A DNA stretch of 64,000 bases from an uncultured Oscillospiraceae bacterium (GCA_934573855.1 CAKTMF010000005.1:62001-126000); one strand, 5' to 3'. Counted from the first letter of the stretch, positions 7,865 through 16,781 are shown. Numbers and translations: made by a program. Notes: generated by a model from the letters alone, not told the origin.

Positions 7865-8476
7865 TTATTCTACCACGACGCGCTTCCCGTGTATCGAGAG
7901 GCGGCCGGTGCAGAAGAGCTTTACCGCCTCGCTCAGGAGCTTCCACTCGCCCTCCTCCATGACGCGCCGCGCGAGAGTGTCCCGCGTGTCGTCCGGCAGG
8001 ACCTCCACGGCCCGCTGGGAGATTATGCTGCCCACGCGCCCGTCGGAGTCGGCAAAATACGCCGTCGCCCCCGTGACCTTCACGCCGCGCTCAAGCACCG
8101 CGCGGTGTATGTCGCCCTCCTCGTCCTCAAAGGCGGGGTAGAGCGCCGGATAGGTGCCGATGATGCGGTTTTTGAACTGGTAGGGGATGACGCCCAGCGG
8201 AAGATCGTAGCCCGCAAGGATCACAAGCTCGATATCCATGTCCTTGAGCTTGTTGGCGATGGCCATGCTGTGGCTGGTCATGGTGGGGAAAAGATCCGGG
8301 TCGACGACGTAGGCCGGGACGCCGGCGCTGAGCGCGCGCTTCATGGCGTAGGCGTCGCGCTGTGACGATATGACCGCAATAAGCTCAAAATTCGGTATTT
8401 CCTTAAAATAAACGGAGTCCAATATGGCCTGAAGCTCCGCTCCGTCGCCTGAAACAAGCGCGGCCGCTCTGATCAT
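7865..8476 (-). CDS. PurN-like formyltransferase-fold protein with altered catalytic residues
   Basis: A 203-residue protein aligned over its whole length with glycinamide ribonucleotide formyltransferase PurN: N-terminal phosphate-binding LVSGDGAELQAILD (family: GSGSNLQAI), then VILAGYDLPLG, then the active-site region. There the family motif NIHPSLLP is replaced by GTYPALYP, so the catalytic Asn and His (Asn106 and His108 in E. coli PurN) are Gly and Tyr. The third catalytic residue, an Asp, is retained in YFADSDGRVGSIISQ. It therefore may not transfer formyl groups from 10-formyl-tetrahydrofolate; it could bind a nucleotide, act on another substrate, or be a relic. It is monocistronic with a near-consensus promoter (8552-8580), which argues against a dead gene. 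No other pur gene is adjacent. Confidence 0.8.
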   Translation of the reverse strand: MIRAAALVSGDGAELQAILDSVYFKEIPNFELIAVISSQRDAYAMKRALSAGVPAYVVDPDLFPTMTSHSMAIANKLKDMDIELVILAGYDLPLGVIPYQFKNRIIGTYPALYPAFEDEEGDIHRAVLERGVKVTGATAYFADSDGRVGSIISQRAVEVLPDDTRDTLARRVMEEGEWKLLSEAVKLFCTGRLSIHGKRVVVE

Positions 8477-8512
8477 ATCCTGCCCTCTTTTCCCGCTGAC
8501 GAGATTTGTCTC

Positions 8513-8541
8513 TTGTGCAAAGTGAAAACAACAGATATAAT
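8513..8541 (+). promoter_or_regulatory. Sigma-A promoter for the phosphatase/GNAT fusion gene
   Basis: TTGTGC (8513-8518), 17 bases, TATAAT (8536-8541). It overlaps in opposite orientation the region of the PurN-like gene promoter, making a compact divergent promoter region. Confidence 0.65.
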
Positions 8542-8551
8542 TAACTACATT

Positions 8552-8580
8552 ATTATACTGTATAAATTTCTTGCGGTCAA
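8552..8580 (-). promoter_or_regulatory. Sigma-A promoter for the PurN-like gene
   Basis: On the minus strand: TTGACC (8580-8575), 17-base spacer, TATAAT (8557-8552), about 75 bases ahead of the PurN-like start codon. No purine riboswitch signature lies in the leader between them. Confidence 0.75.
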
Positions 8581-8598
8581 GATTTCGGAGGCGCAGTT

Positions 8599-9726
8599 AT
8601 GACAGAAATTTATCTTATCCGACACGCCCAGTCCGAGGGCAACCTTTACCGTATGATGCAGGGTCAGTGGGACGGCGAGGTCACGGAGCTTGGGCGGCGG
8701 CAGATCGCGGCGCTCGCGGAGCGCTTCCGTGACGTACATATCGACGCGGTATATTCGAGCGACCTTTCCCGCACGCGCATGACCGCCGGGGCGATACTCA
8801 AATATCACGACCTCCCGCTGCACACCTCAAGAGCCCTGCGCGAGCTGGACCTCGGGCCGTGGGAGGGGAAGTTCTTCGGCGACCTGAAGAAGAGCGAGCC
8901 GGAGGCGCTCAGGACCTTCGTCCTCGACATGGGCAGCTGGCACATCGACGGCGCGGAGACCTGCCGTGACGCTACGGAGCGTATCTACCCCTGCTTTCTT
9001 GAAATAGCGCGCGAGAACGACGGAAGGACCGTCGCCGTGGTGAGCCACGGGGCCGTCATGCGCTGCCTCCTGAGCCGCTGTCTCGGCGTCGGGCTGGGCG
9101 ACACGGACGCGCTCCCCATCTCCACGAATACCGGAGTGACTCATCTTTTTTATGATAACGGCGTTTTTACCGCCGATTACCTCGGCGACGCCTCACATCT
9201 CGGCGCACCCGACGCGCCGGTGTGGTCAAAGGCCCCGGAGCTTTGCGGAGAGAGCTTTGATCCCGCCTCCGACCCGCAGTATTACAAGGACTGCTACCGC
9301 GACGCATGGCGCGCCGCCCACGGTACGGACGCGGGCTACAGCCCCACGCCCTATTATCTCTCCGCACTGGAGCATTATTCCCGCGACAGCGGCGCGGTGC
9401 TTCGCATGCTCGACGGCGACAGACCCGTCGGGCTCGTCGATCTTGACCCTGAGCGCGGCGCACACGCCGGTATAGGATGGATAAGCCTTCTGTACCTCTG
9501 CGAGGAATACCGTCACCGCGGCTGCGGCGCACAGCTCCTCGCAAGGGCGCGCTTCTTCTACTGCGCGCTGGGCCGCCGCGCGCTGCGCCTGCATGTGGCG
9601 GAGGATAACGCCGCCGCGCTGACCTTTTACCGCCGCTGGGGCTTTCGTGAGCTGTCGCGCGAGAACGGCTCGCACGGCGCGCTGCTGCTGATGGAGAAAA
9701 AGCTGGGAGGGTACGATGATGTTTGA
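8599..9726 (+). CDS. Histidine phosphatase / GNAT acetyltransferase fusion protein
   Basis: A 375-residue two-domain protein with GGAGG ten bases before the ATG. Residues 1-~200 are a histidine phosphatase (phosphoglycerate mutase superfamily) domain: the phospho-accepting histidine in LIRHAQSEGN, YSSDLSRTRMTA, acid residue in LRELDLGPWEG and the second histidine in VAVVSHGAVMRC. Residues ~210-370 are a GNAT domain: ISLLYLCEEYRHRGCGAQLLARA contains the acetyl-CoA pyrophosphate-binding R-x-x-G-x-G/A pattern and AALTFYRRWGF is the typical C-terminal strand/helix. Substrates of both activities are unknown. The stop overlaps the next gene (a metallophosphoesterase) by 11 bases, implying translational coupling and a joint role, perhaps removing phosphate from small metabolites. 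Confidence 0.88.
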   Translation: MTEIYLIRHAQSEGNLYRMMQGQWDGEVTELGRRQIAALAERFRDVHIDAVYSSDLSRTRMTAGAILKYHDLPLHTSRALRELDLGPWEGKFFGDLKKSEPEALRTFVLDMGSWHIDGAETCRDATERIYPCFLEIARENDGRTVAVVSHGAVMRCLLSRCLGVGLGDTDALPISTNTGVTHLFYDNGVFTADYLGDASHLGAPDAPVWSKAPELCGESFDPASDPQYYKDCYRDAWRAAHGTDAGYSPTPYYLSALEHYSRDSGAVLRMLDGDRPVGLVDLDPERGAHAGIGWISLLYLCEEYRHRGCGAQLLARARFFYCALGRRALRLHVAEDNAAALTFYRRWGFRELSRENGSHGALLLMEKKLGGYDDV

Positions 9727-10816
9727 GGAGCGCGCACGGATACTTGATCTCGATATCGCGCCGGGGCGGCGGATACTCGCCGTGTCGGACATCCACGCGA
9801 ACCTGCCGTATTTCCGCGGCTTGCTTGAAAAGTGCGGCTTCTGCGGCGACGATGAGCTTATCGTCGTGGGCGATTTCCTCGAAAAGGGCGAAAAGAGCCT
9901 TGATACGCTCCGCTTCCTCATGGAGCTGAGCCGCGGGGGCAACGTCCACGCGCTCTGCGGCAACTGCGATACATGGTACGAGATATTCACCATGGGCGAG
10001 GAGGGCAACGCCATGTCGCTCGACTATGTGCGTGCGCGCAGGCGCGGGCTGCTGTGGGATATGTTCGCCGAATGCGGCGTCGACCCCTATGCCCTGCGCC
10101 GCCTCGGCGACGCGAAAGACCTGCTGCGCGAGCGCTTCGCCGGGGAATGGAGCTATCTCTCCTCTCTGCCCCACGCCATCACCGCCGGGGATTTTATCTT
10201 TGCCCACGCCGGGGTCGACCCCTCGAAGCCCCTGAGCGAGCATACGGCGGAGGAGCTTATGCGCTGCGACGCGTTCATGACGCTCGGCCGGCGCTTCGAT
10301 AAGTGGGTGGTGGCCGGTCACTGGCCGGTAATGCTCTACGGCGAGAATATCGTCTCCGCCGCGCCCGGCATCGACCGGGAGGCGCATATAGCGAGCATCG
10401 ACGGCGGCTGTGTACTCAAGGACGACGGCCAGCTCAACTCCCTCGTCATCCCCGACATCTCAAGCACGGACTTTTCCTATATCGCATACGACGCCTTCCC
10501 CCGCGCTCGGGTGCTGCGCGACCAGGCGGAGGGCGGGCGCTCCTACTACATCCGCTGGGGCGACAGCACCGTCGAGGTGCTGGAGCGCGGCGAGGAATTT
10601 TCCCGCTGCCGTCATGTCCGCACCGGCTATGAGATGGATATCCTGACAAAATACCTCTTCACCGGCGAGCGCGTGACCGGCTGCAACGACTGCACGGACT
10701 ATGTTCTGCCCCTGCGCGCCGGGGACGAGGTCGGCGTCGTGGAGAAAACGAGCCGTGGGTATCTCGTCAAGCACAACAGCGTCTCGGGCTGGTATTTCGG
10801 GGAGCTTGAATTTTGA
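9716..10816 (+). CDS. Metallophosphoesterase with C-terminal SH3-like domain
   Basis: A 366-residue calcineurin-like phosphoesterase. Metal-ligand motifs are visible in order: ILAVSDIHANLPYF (D-x-H), VVGDFLEKGEKS (GD), ALCGNCDTW (GNxx, with Cys-Asp where His/Glu is frequent), FIFAHAGVD (H) and VVAGHWPVMLYGE (GH-x-x). From about residue 240 the fold changes; the last ~35 residues (LRAGDEVGVVEKTSRGYLVKHNSVSGWYF) look like a bacterial SH3-like domain that could bind a partner or wall material, although there is no signal peptide. It starts 11 bases inside the end of the phosphatase/GNAT gene. Substrate unknown; the family hydrolyses phosphomono- or diesters, including nucleotides and phosphoprotein. 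Confidence 0.82.
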   Translation: MMFEERARILDLDIAPGRRILAVSDIHANLPYFRGLLEKCGFCGDDELIVVGDFLEKGEKSLDTLRFLMELSRGGNVHALCGNCDTWYEIFTMGEEGNAMSLDYVRARRRGLLWDMFAECGVDPYALRRLGDAKDLLRERFAGEWSYLSSLPHAITAGDFIFAHAGVDPSKPLSEHTAEELMRCDAFMTLGRRFDKWVVAGHWPVMLYGENIVSAAPGIDREAHIASIDGGCVLKDDGQLNSLVIPDISSTDFSYIAYDAFPRARVLRDQAEGGRSYYIRWGDSTVEVLERGEEFSRCRHVRTGYEMDILTKYLFTGERVTGCNDCTDYVLPLRAGDEVGVVEKTSRGYLVKHNSVSGWYFGELEF

Positions 10817-10971
10817 CTGCGCAGTAAGGCCGCTGCCCGCCGTGGAAAACGGGACGGGAGCCGGAGCCGTCACGCAGCGACCGAGGGGAGCCTGCTGTCC
10901 CGCAAAATAAAAAGCAGGGCGGCCGACGACCGCTCCGCTAAAAGTGCCGGTTTTATACTTGCTTTAATATG

Positions 10972-10996
10972 AAAAGCCGCCCTTCGGGCGGCTTTT
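10972..10996. terminator. Bidirectional intrinsic terminator
   Basis: An 11-bp stem (10972-10982 with 10986-10996) with AAAA on the left and TTTT on the right. It closes the plus-strand phosphatase/phosphoesterase pair and can also stop the minus-strand DUF378 transcript. The 155 bases before it (10817-10971) hold no gene; a short stretch at about 10850-10880 resembles the repeat module described at 36401. Confidence 0.85.
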
Positions 10997-11008
10997 GCAT
11001 ATCTTCGG

Positions 11009-11221
11009 TCAGATACCGTCGTCGGTCACGCTGTCGGTGCGGAACAGGAACGAAATGCACCACAGTGCCGCGAGTCCGACCAGAGTGTATATCACGCGGC
11101 TGACGGTCGCGGTCTGGCCGCCGAAGAGCCACGCCACGAGATCAAAGCGGAACAGCCCAATGCTGCCCCAGTTGATACCGCCGATGATGGCCAGTACCAG
11201 CGCTATGCGATCCATTACCAT
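11009..11221 (-). CDS. DUF378 family small membrane protein
   Basis: A 70-residue protein with two predicted membrane helices (IALVLAIIGGINWGSIGLF and IYTLVGLAALWCISFLF). The IGGINWGSIGLFRFDLVAWLFG segment is the hallmark of the DUF378/YuzA family of small bacterial membrane proteins of unknown function. AAGGAG lies about ten bases before the ATG at 11221. It is probably transcribed alone; a 7-bp inverted repeat (AAATGG/CCATTT) at about 11241-11271 sits in its leader. Confidence 0.85.
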   Translation of the reverse strand: MVMDRIALVLAIIGGINWGSIGLFRFDLVAWLFGGQTATVSRVIYTLVGLAALWCISFLFRTDSVTDDGI

Positions 11222-11298
11222 TATTCGCAGACTCCTTCCAAATGGTTTCTCTCATATTCTGTCCCATTTGAAAAATAATATGCGCGGCGAATTTTTGA

Positions 11299-11982
11299 TC
11301 AGTTTTTGACGTCCGTCACCGTGAGCGCTTCGCCGTCCACGGTGAATTTTACCTCCATGCCCGCAAATTCGAGGGCATAGACGCGGCCGGCGTCGTTCTG
11401 GTAGCGCGGGCGCGGGTCGTTTTCGAGGACGCCGGTGAGCGCTGCGAGCTTATCCGCCGGCACACGCTCCGCCGTCCCGGGCGAGAACCTCACGCTCAGC
11501 GTTCCGCCTGCGTCGGGCGCGAAGCCGGAGCGCGCCTCGCAGTGCGCGTCCGCATAGGGGATATAGGGCTTTATGTCGTAGATGGGCGTACCGTCCATCA
11601 GATCCGCGCCGCGCACCACCAGCACCGTGCCGAGGCCCGGCCGCTCCTCTATCCCGGCAAGCTCCACGCAGGAAAGCCCCAGCGCGTTCGGCCGAAACGG
11701 CGAGCGCGTCGCGAAAACGCCCATGCGCGTATTGCCGCCGAGTCTCGGCGGGCGCACCGTGGGCGACCAGTCCTCGCGGACGGCGGCGGAGAACTGCCAG
11801 ATGAGCCAGATGTGCGAAAAGCCCTCCAGCCCGCGCAGGGCGTCGGCGTTCCTGTACTCCGGCTCAAAAACGACGAGCGCGGAAAGCTCCCTTACTATCC
11901 CCGCCTGACGGGGTATGCCGAACTTTGCGGGAAAGTCGCTGTGTATGCGCGCGACGGTCTTGAGCGTATACTCCCCGTTCAT
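11299..11982 (-). CDS. trmO: tRNA (N6-threonylcarbamoyladenosine37-N6)-methyltransferase TrmO
   Basis: A 227-residue TrmO (TsaA/YaeB, formerly UPF0066) protein. The SAM-binding beta-barrel family has the diagnostic GFSHIWLIWQF and GVFATRSPFRPNALGLSCVEL segments, both present, plus DLMDGTPIYDIKPYIPYAD. It adds a methyl group to t6A37 of threonine tRNAs in gamma-proteobacteria; in Clostridia the same target is inferred. It is the last of three overlapping genes: its ATG overlaps the stop of the CPBP gene (ATGA at 11979-11982), which in turn overlaps mutS. Confidence 0.9.
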   Translation of the reverse strand: MNGEYTLKTVARIHSDFPAKFGIPRQAGIVRELSALVVFEPEYRNADALRGLEGFSHIWLIWQFSAAVREDWSPTVRPPRLGGNTRMGVFATRSPFRPNALGLSCVELAGIEERPGLGTVLVVRGADLMDGTPIYDIKPYIPYADAHCEARSGFAPDAGGTLSVRFSPGTAERVPADKLAALTGVLENDPRPRYQNDAGRVYALEFAGMEVKFTVDGEALTVTDVKN

Positions 11983-12695
11983 AACGCCCCCAGCTTCCCC
12001 AGCACCGAGATGGACACGGCGTTGACCGTCATGTGAAGGAATATCGGCGTCCAGATAGTGCTGCTGCGCTCATAGCAGCGGCACAGCAGGAACGATATCG
12101 GCAGATACTGTATCATATAGACGAGATTTTTCGGGTCCCCCAGCGCGAACGCCCACACATGATAAAGTGAAAACGCGAGCATGCTGACGATGTAGGCGGC
12201 GGTGCGGCTGTATTTTCTGAGCGTTCCGAATATCCCCGCGCGGAACATCAGCTCCTCGAGTATCGGCGCCATGAATATCGCGAGCGCCGCCGTTGGGCCG
12301 TAGGACACGCGCGTCAGCTCCGTCACCGACTGGTTGTTGGGGTTCGAGACGGCCTCGTCGCCCAGTATGAGGACAAGTATGCCGCTCACCGCGAGGTTGA
12401 AGCACAGCATTGCGCCGTAGCTTGAAAGCACCTGCACGGCGCAGCCCAGAAAGCCGTCGCACAGCGTGTCGAAATCCCGCCGCAGGAAGCGCCATTGGGA
12501 CGCGAGCATGAACGCAAACCCCACGGCGTACACCGAGAAATTCAGCCACGTCACGCTCGCCCCGGCCGCGCGCAGCAGCAGCTCCGCCGCGAGGGGCGCG
12601 AGGACGATGTGTACCGGGAGATAGCCTATGGCAAGGATACGCTCCCACTTGCTCTGGCAGCTGGTGAAGGGCGGGAGCCTTCTTTCGTTCTCCAT
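11979..12695 (-). CDS. CPBP family intramembrane metalloprotease
   Basis: A 238-residue polytopic membrane protein. The glutamyl intramembrane protease (CPBP/Abi) signature is complete: EELMFRAGIFGTL (E-E-x-x-x-R), AFSLYHVWAF (the conserved F-x-x-x-H) and FLHMTVNAV (H-x-x-x-N). Six to seven membrane segments can be traced. Members process prenylated proteins in eukaryotes and have roles in bacteriocin immunity or scaffolding in bacteria; no peptide or bacteriocin gene lies nearby. Its ATG overlaps the mutS stop codon by four bases, so it is translated from the mutS message, which is an unusual partner. Confidence 0.88.
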   Translation of the reverse strand: MENERRLPPFTSCQSKWERILAIGYLPVHIVLAPLAAELLLRAAGASVTWLNFSVYAVGFAFMLASQWRFLRRDFDTLCDGFLGCAVQVLSSYGAMLCFNLAVSGILVLILGDEAVSNPNNQSVTELTRVSYGPTAALAIFMAPILEELMFRAGIFGTLRKYSRTAAYIVSMLAFSLYHVWAFALGDPKNLVYMIQYLPISFLLCRCYERSSTIWTPIFLHMTVNAVSISVLGKLGAL

Positions 12696-15298
12696 CAGCC
12701 CTTCGCCTTCCTTTGCAGCTCAAAGAGCAGATTCATCGCCTCGATGGGCGTGAGGGTGTTGAGATCGGTGTTCACGAGAGTCTTTCTTACCTCGTCCGCG
12801 CCGATGTCGGCAAAGCTTATCTGGCCGTCCGCCTTCGCCGCGCCCGCGGGCATGGCCGCGCCGCCGTCCCGCTCAAGCTCGCGGAGATAGCCCTTGGCCT
12901 TCGTGATGATCCCGTCGGGCAGCCCGGCGAGCTTCGCGACCTCTATGCCGTAGCTGTCGTCCGCCGCGCCGGGGACTATTTTTCTCAGAAACACCAGCGC
13001 ACCGCCCTGCTTTTTGGCGGTGATGTTGTAGTTGCGCACGCCGCCGACCTGACCCTCGAGCGCGGAAAGCTCGTGATAGTGGGTGGCGAACATGGTCTTT
13101 GCGCCGAGCCTGCGCTTGTCCGCGCAGTATTCCAGCACCGCGCGGGCGATGGCCATGCCGTCGAAGGTGGAGGTGCCGCGCCCTATCTCGTCGAGTATGA
13201 GGAGAGAAGCGCCCGTAGCGTGACGGAGGATGTTCGCCATCTCGTTCATCTCCACCATAAAGGTGGACTGTCCGGAGGCGAGATCGTCCGACGCGCCGAT
13301 ACGGGTGAACACCCGGTCGACCACGCCGATGGAGGCGCTCTTCGCCGGGACGAAGGAGCCGATCTGCGCCATGAGTACGATGAGCGCCGTCTGGCGCATG
13401 TAGGTGGATTTGCCCGCCATGTTGGGGCCGGTGATGATGGCGACGCGCTCGTCAGCGTCATTGAGACAGACGTCGTTCGGGACGAAAAGCACGTCCTTGA
13501 GAGTCTGCTCCACCACGGGGTGGCGGCCCTCGGTGATGTGAAGCTCGCGCGAGGTGTCCACCTCGGGGCAGGTGTAGTTGTTGCGCACGGCGACCTCGGC
13601 GAGGGAGCAGAGGCAGTCGAGCCGCGCCACGGCGTCGGCGGTGGACTTCACGCGGTCCACCTGACCGGCAACGCAGTCGCGTATCTCGGCAAAGAGCCGG
13701 TACTCCAGCTCGTTTATGCGCTCGCGCGCGTTGAGGAGCGTGCTTTCAAGCTCCTTGAGCTCCTGGGTGATGTAGCGCTCGTTGGAGACGAGCGTCTGCT
13801 TGCGGATATAGTCCTCCGGCACGTTCTCGAGCCCCGCGGAGCGGGGGATGTCGATGAAGTAGCCGAACACCTTGTTGTAGCCGACCTTGAGCTTTTTTAT
13901 CCCGGTGCGCTCGCGCTCGCGCGTTTCAAGGTCCGTTACCATCTGCGCGCCGTTGTCGCGTATGTTGCGCAGGTAGTCGACCTCCTGATTATAGCCCGCG
14001 CGGATCACGCCGCCCTCGCGGACGGAGAAGGGGGGATCGTCGCAGATGGCCCCGTCGATCACCGTGCGCACGTCGCCGAGAATATCCATGGAGCCGATCT
14101 CGCGCAGCTCCACGCAGTGGAACGCGGACAAAAGCTCCCTCAGCCGCGGCAGCGCCGCGATACAGTTCGAGAGCGTGCGCAGGTCGCGCCCGCCGGCGGT
14201 GCCGTAGACGCAGCGCGCCACAAGGCGCTGCATATCGCTTATTTCGCGCAGCGCCTCTATAAGCTCGCCGCGCGTCACGTTGTCCCTGTACAGCTCGTTC
14301 ACCGCGGCAAGACGGCGCTTGATGGCGAGGACGGAGAGGAGCGGCCGCTCCACCCACGCGCGGAGCATCCTGCCGCCCATGGGGGTCCGCGTCTTGTCCA
14401 GCACCCAGAGGAGGGAGCCGCGCTTTTCCCCGCTGCGCAGGGATTCCGTCAGCTCGAGACTGCGCCGGGTCGTCCAGTCCATCTCCATATACCGCCCGCC
14501 GCCGAATACGTCGAGACGGTCGATGTGGCTCAGGTCGAATTTCTGAGTCTCCGCGATGTAGGCGAGGAGCGCACCCGAGGCGCATACCGCGGCGCTGCTC
14601 TCGCCCAGCCCCGCCTCGTCTATGTCCGTAAAGCCGAACTGGCGGCAGACGCGCACGCATGCGGGCATATACTCGAACGCCTCCGTGCCGGCCTCGGCCA
14701 TGGCGCCGAGCTTTTTGACTATAAATTCATATATCTGGCCGTCGTCCGCCGCGCCGGGGGACAAAACGGCCTCCTTGGGGGCGAAGCGCCCCAGCTCGTT
14801 GACGATGTGCGCGGCGGGGTCGTTCGGGAAGTCCGCGCAGCAGAACTCGCCCGTTGACACGTCGCAGAAGGCAACGCCCCCGCTCCCAGCCGCGAGATAC
14901 ACCGCACAGATATAGTTGCTGCGGTTCTCCTCAAGCATGGAGCTTTCGGTGACGGTGCCGGGGGTGATGACGCGGATGACCTCGCGCTGCACGAGGCCCT
15001 TGGCGAGCGCCGGATCCTCCGTCTGCTCGCAGATGGCGACCTTGTAGCCCTTGGCGATGAGGCGCGCGATGTAGGCCTCGGCGCTGTGGTACGGCACGCC
15101 GCACATGGGCGTGCGCTCCTCCGGGTCCTCGACGCTCCTGTCGCGGGTCGTCAGCGCGAGGTCAAGCTCCTTGGAGGCGAGCTTCGCGTCGTCGTCGAAC
15201 ATTTCATAGAAGTCGCCCAGACGGAAAAACAGCAGGCAGTCCCGGTGCTGCGCCTTTATCTCGTTGTACTGCCGCTTCATCGGCGTTAATTCAGCCAT
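12695..15298 (-). CDS. mutS: DNA mismatch repair protein MutS
   Basis: An 867-residue MutS1. The mismatch-reading motif (Phe-x-Glu type) is in RLGDFYEMFDDDA near residue 30; core and clamp domains follow; the ATPase has Walker A GPNMAGKSTYMRQ (about residue 620), Walker B LLILDEIGRGTSTFDG and the FATHYHEL segment. Length and order match bacterial MutS. It binds mispairs and recruits MutL, which is encoded divergently at 16950, with miaB between. The gene begins 65 bases after miaB, so a miaB-mutS-CPBP-trmO transcript from the promoter at 16820-16849 is likely. Confidence 0.97.
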   Translation of the reverse strand: MAELTPMKRQYNEIKAQHRDCLLFFRLGDFYEMFDDDAKLASKELDLALTTRDRSVEDPEERTPMCGVPYHSAEAYIARLIAKGYKVAICEQTEDPALAKGLVQREVIRVITPGTVTESSMLEENRSNYICAVYLAAGSGGVAFCDVSTGEFCCADFPNDPAAHIVNELGRFAPKEAVLSPGAADDGQIYEFIVKKLGAMAEAGTEAFEYMPACVRVCRQFGFTDIDEAGLGESSAAVCASGALLAYIAETQKFDLSHIDRLDVFGGGRYMEMDWTTRRSLELTESLRSGEKRGSLLWVLDKTRTPMGGRMLRAWVERPLLSVLAIKRRLAAVNELYRDNVTRGELIEALREISDMQRLVARCVYGTAGGRDLRTLSNCIAALPRLRELLSAFHCVELREIGSMDILGDVRTVIDGAICDDPPFSVREGGVIRAGYNQEVDYLRNIRDNGAQMVTDLETRERERTGIKKLKVGYNKVFGYFIDIPRSAGLENVPEDYIRKQTLVSNERYITQELKELESTLLNARERINELEYRLFAEIRDCVAGQVDRVKSTADAVARLDCLCSLAEVAVRNNYTCPEVDTSRELHITEGRHPVVEQTLKDVLFVPNDVCLNDADERVAIITGPNMAGKSTYMRQTALIVLMAQIGSFVPAKSASIGVVDRVFTRIGASDDLASGQSTFMVEMNEMANILRHATGASLLILDEIGRGTSTFDGMAIARAVLEYCADKRRLGAKTMFATHYHELSALEGQVGGVRNYNITAKKQGGALVFLRKIVPGAADDSYGIEVAKLAGLPDGIITKAKGYLRELERDGGAAMPAGAAKADGQISFADIGADEVRKTLVNTDLNTLTPIEAMNLLFELQRKAKG

Positions 15299-15362
15299 TT
15301 CAGTGTCTCTCTTTCGGATTGATTACAGGCAGCGGACGCCGCAAGGGCGGAGGCTGGGGCAG

Positions 15363-16781
15363 TCAGCCCTGCTCTATCTCCCCGTACAGCGCCCAGGTGT
15401 TGCTGGAAGCTATGCGGACGCTTATGAACTGCCCGATAAGGCCGCTGTCGCCCCGGAGATGTACGAGCCGCCCGCCGTTCGTGCGGCTGGAGAGATTATA
15501 TTCGTCGCGCCCGGTCTCGCCGTCGACCAGCACGCGGACGACCTTTCCCTCGTACTCCCGGTGCTTCTCGCCGGAAATGCGGTTGGAGACGTCCATGAGA
15601 CGGTCAAAGTGCCGCTGCTTGTCCTCGCGTGAGTAGGGGTCGGGCATTTCGGCGGCGGGAGTCCCCTTGCGCTTGGAGTAGATGAAGGTGAACATGGCGT
15701 CGTAGCGCACCTTTTCGACGAGGCTTATCGTGTCCTCGAAATCCTCGTCCGTCTCGCCGGGGAAGCCCACGATGATGTCCGTGGTGAGTACAAGGTCGGG
15801 CATATAGCTCTTCGCAAGCTCCGCCTGCGCTATGTACTTCTCGCGGGTATAGTTGCGGTTCATGGCTCTGAGGATACGGTCGCTGCCGGACTGCACGGGG
15901 AGGTGCAGCTGGTGGGCGCACTTTTCACACTCGGCCATGGTCCGGAAAAGCTTCTCCGTGGCGTCCTTGGGGTGGCTGGTCATGAAGCGTATGACGAAGT
16001 CGCCGGGGATGTCGTTGACCATGCGGATGAGATCGGCAAAGTCCACCCCCGCGCCGAGGTCCCTGCCGTAGGAGTTCACGTTCTGCCCGAGCAGGGTTAT
16101 GTCCTTATAGCCCGCGGCGACAAGCTCCCGCGCCTCGCGCACGATGTCCTCCGGCAGTCTCGAGCGCTCGCGCCCGCGGACGTAGGGGACTATGCAGTAG
16201 GTGCAGAAGTTGTTGCAGCCGTACATGATGGAGAGCCACGCCTTCACGCTGCCGTCGCGCCGGAGAGGTATGCCCTCCGCCACGGCGCCGTCGTCCTTTT
16301 CGGTGGCAAAAACGCGCTTGTGCCGGGTCATGACCTGCTCGAGAAGCTCCGGGAAGCGCCACAGCTCGTGCGGGCCGAACACGAGGTCCACCACGCTGTA
16401 GGACATCTTGAGCTTCTGCGCCATATGCTCCTGCTGCACCATGCAGCCGCAGACCGCGATGATCTGGCCGGGCTTTGCCTTCTTGGAGTGGTTGAGCGCG
16501 CCGACGTTGCCCAGCACGCGCATTTCGGCATGCTCCCGCACGGCGCAGGTGTTGATGACGATGATGTCCGCCTCGAACTCGTTGGAGGTGAAGCCGCAGC
16601 CCATCTCGGCGAGATAGCCGCGCAGCTTCTCACTGTCGGCCTCGTTCTGCTGGCAGCCGTAGGTGTCCACCATGGCGAGGGGACGGCGGCCGTCGGCGCA
16701 GAGCGTCTCGGCGAGCCTGCGGCAGATGTCCTCCTGACGGCGGACGGCGGAGATATCTATTGTTTTTCTTTCGTAGCTCAT
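15363..16781 (-). CDS. miaB: tRNA-2-methylthio-N6-dimethylallyladenosine synthase MiaB
   Basis: A 472-residue radical-SAM methylthiotransferase. N-terminal UPF0004 domain with the first [4Fe-4S] cluster ligand in VDTYGCQQNEADSE and another in VINTCAVREHAEMR; radical-SAM triad in MYGCNNFCTYCIVPYVRGRE (C-x3-C-x2-C); GQNVNSYG; C-terminal TRAM-like region. It adds the 2-methylthio group to i6A37 of tRNAs; the dimethylallyl group it needs is made by MiaA, encoded at 19012. AAGGAA lies ten bases ahead of the ATG at 16781, and the gene has its own promoter at 16820-16849. Confidence 0.96.
   Translation of the reverse strand: MSYERKTIDISAVRRQEDICRRLAETLCADGRRPLAMVDTYGCQQNEADSEKLRGYLAEMGCGFTSNEFEADIIVINTCAVREHAEMRVLGNVGALNHSKKAKPGQIIAVCGCMVQQEHMAQKLKMSYSVVDLVFGPHELWRFPELLEQVMTRHKRVFATEKDDGAVAEGIPLRRDGSVKAWLSIMYGCNNFCTYCIVPYVRGRERSRLPEDIVREARELVAAGYKDITLLGQNVNSYGRDLGAGVDFADLIRMVNDIPGDFVIRFMTSHPKDATEKLFRTMAECEKCAHQLHLPVQSGSDRILRAMNRNYTREKYIAQAELAKSYMPDLVLTTDIIVGFPGETDEDFEDTISLVEKVRYDAMFTFIYSKRKGTPAAEMPDPYSREDKQRHFDRLMDVSNRISGEKHREYEGKVVRVLVDGETGRDEYNLSSRTNGGRLVHLRGDSGLIGQFISVRIASSNTWALYGEIEQG

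Noticed and set aside
10817..10971. A short gene or small RNA before the 10972 terminator
   Set aside because: No start with a ribosome site, no promoter seen; only a weak repeat-like stretch.
12713..14857. A 714-residue plus-strand frame opposite mutS
   Set aside because: Shadow of mutS; composition is His/Arg/Val-rich as expected from reverse reading of GC-rich codons.
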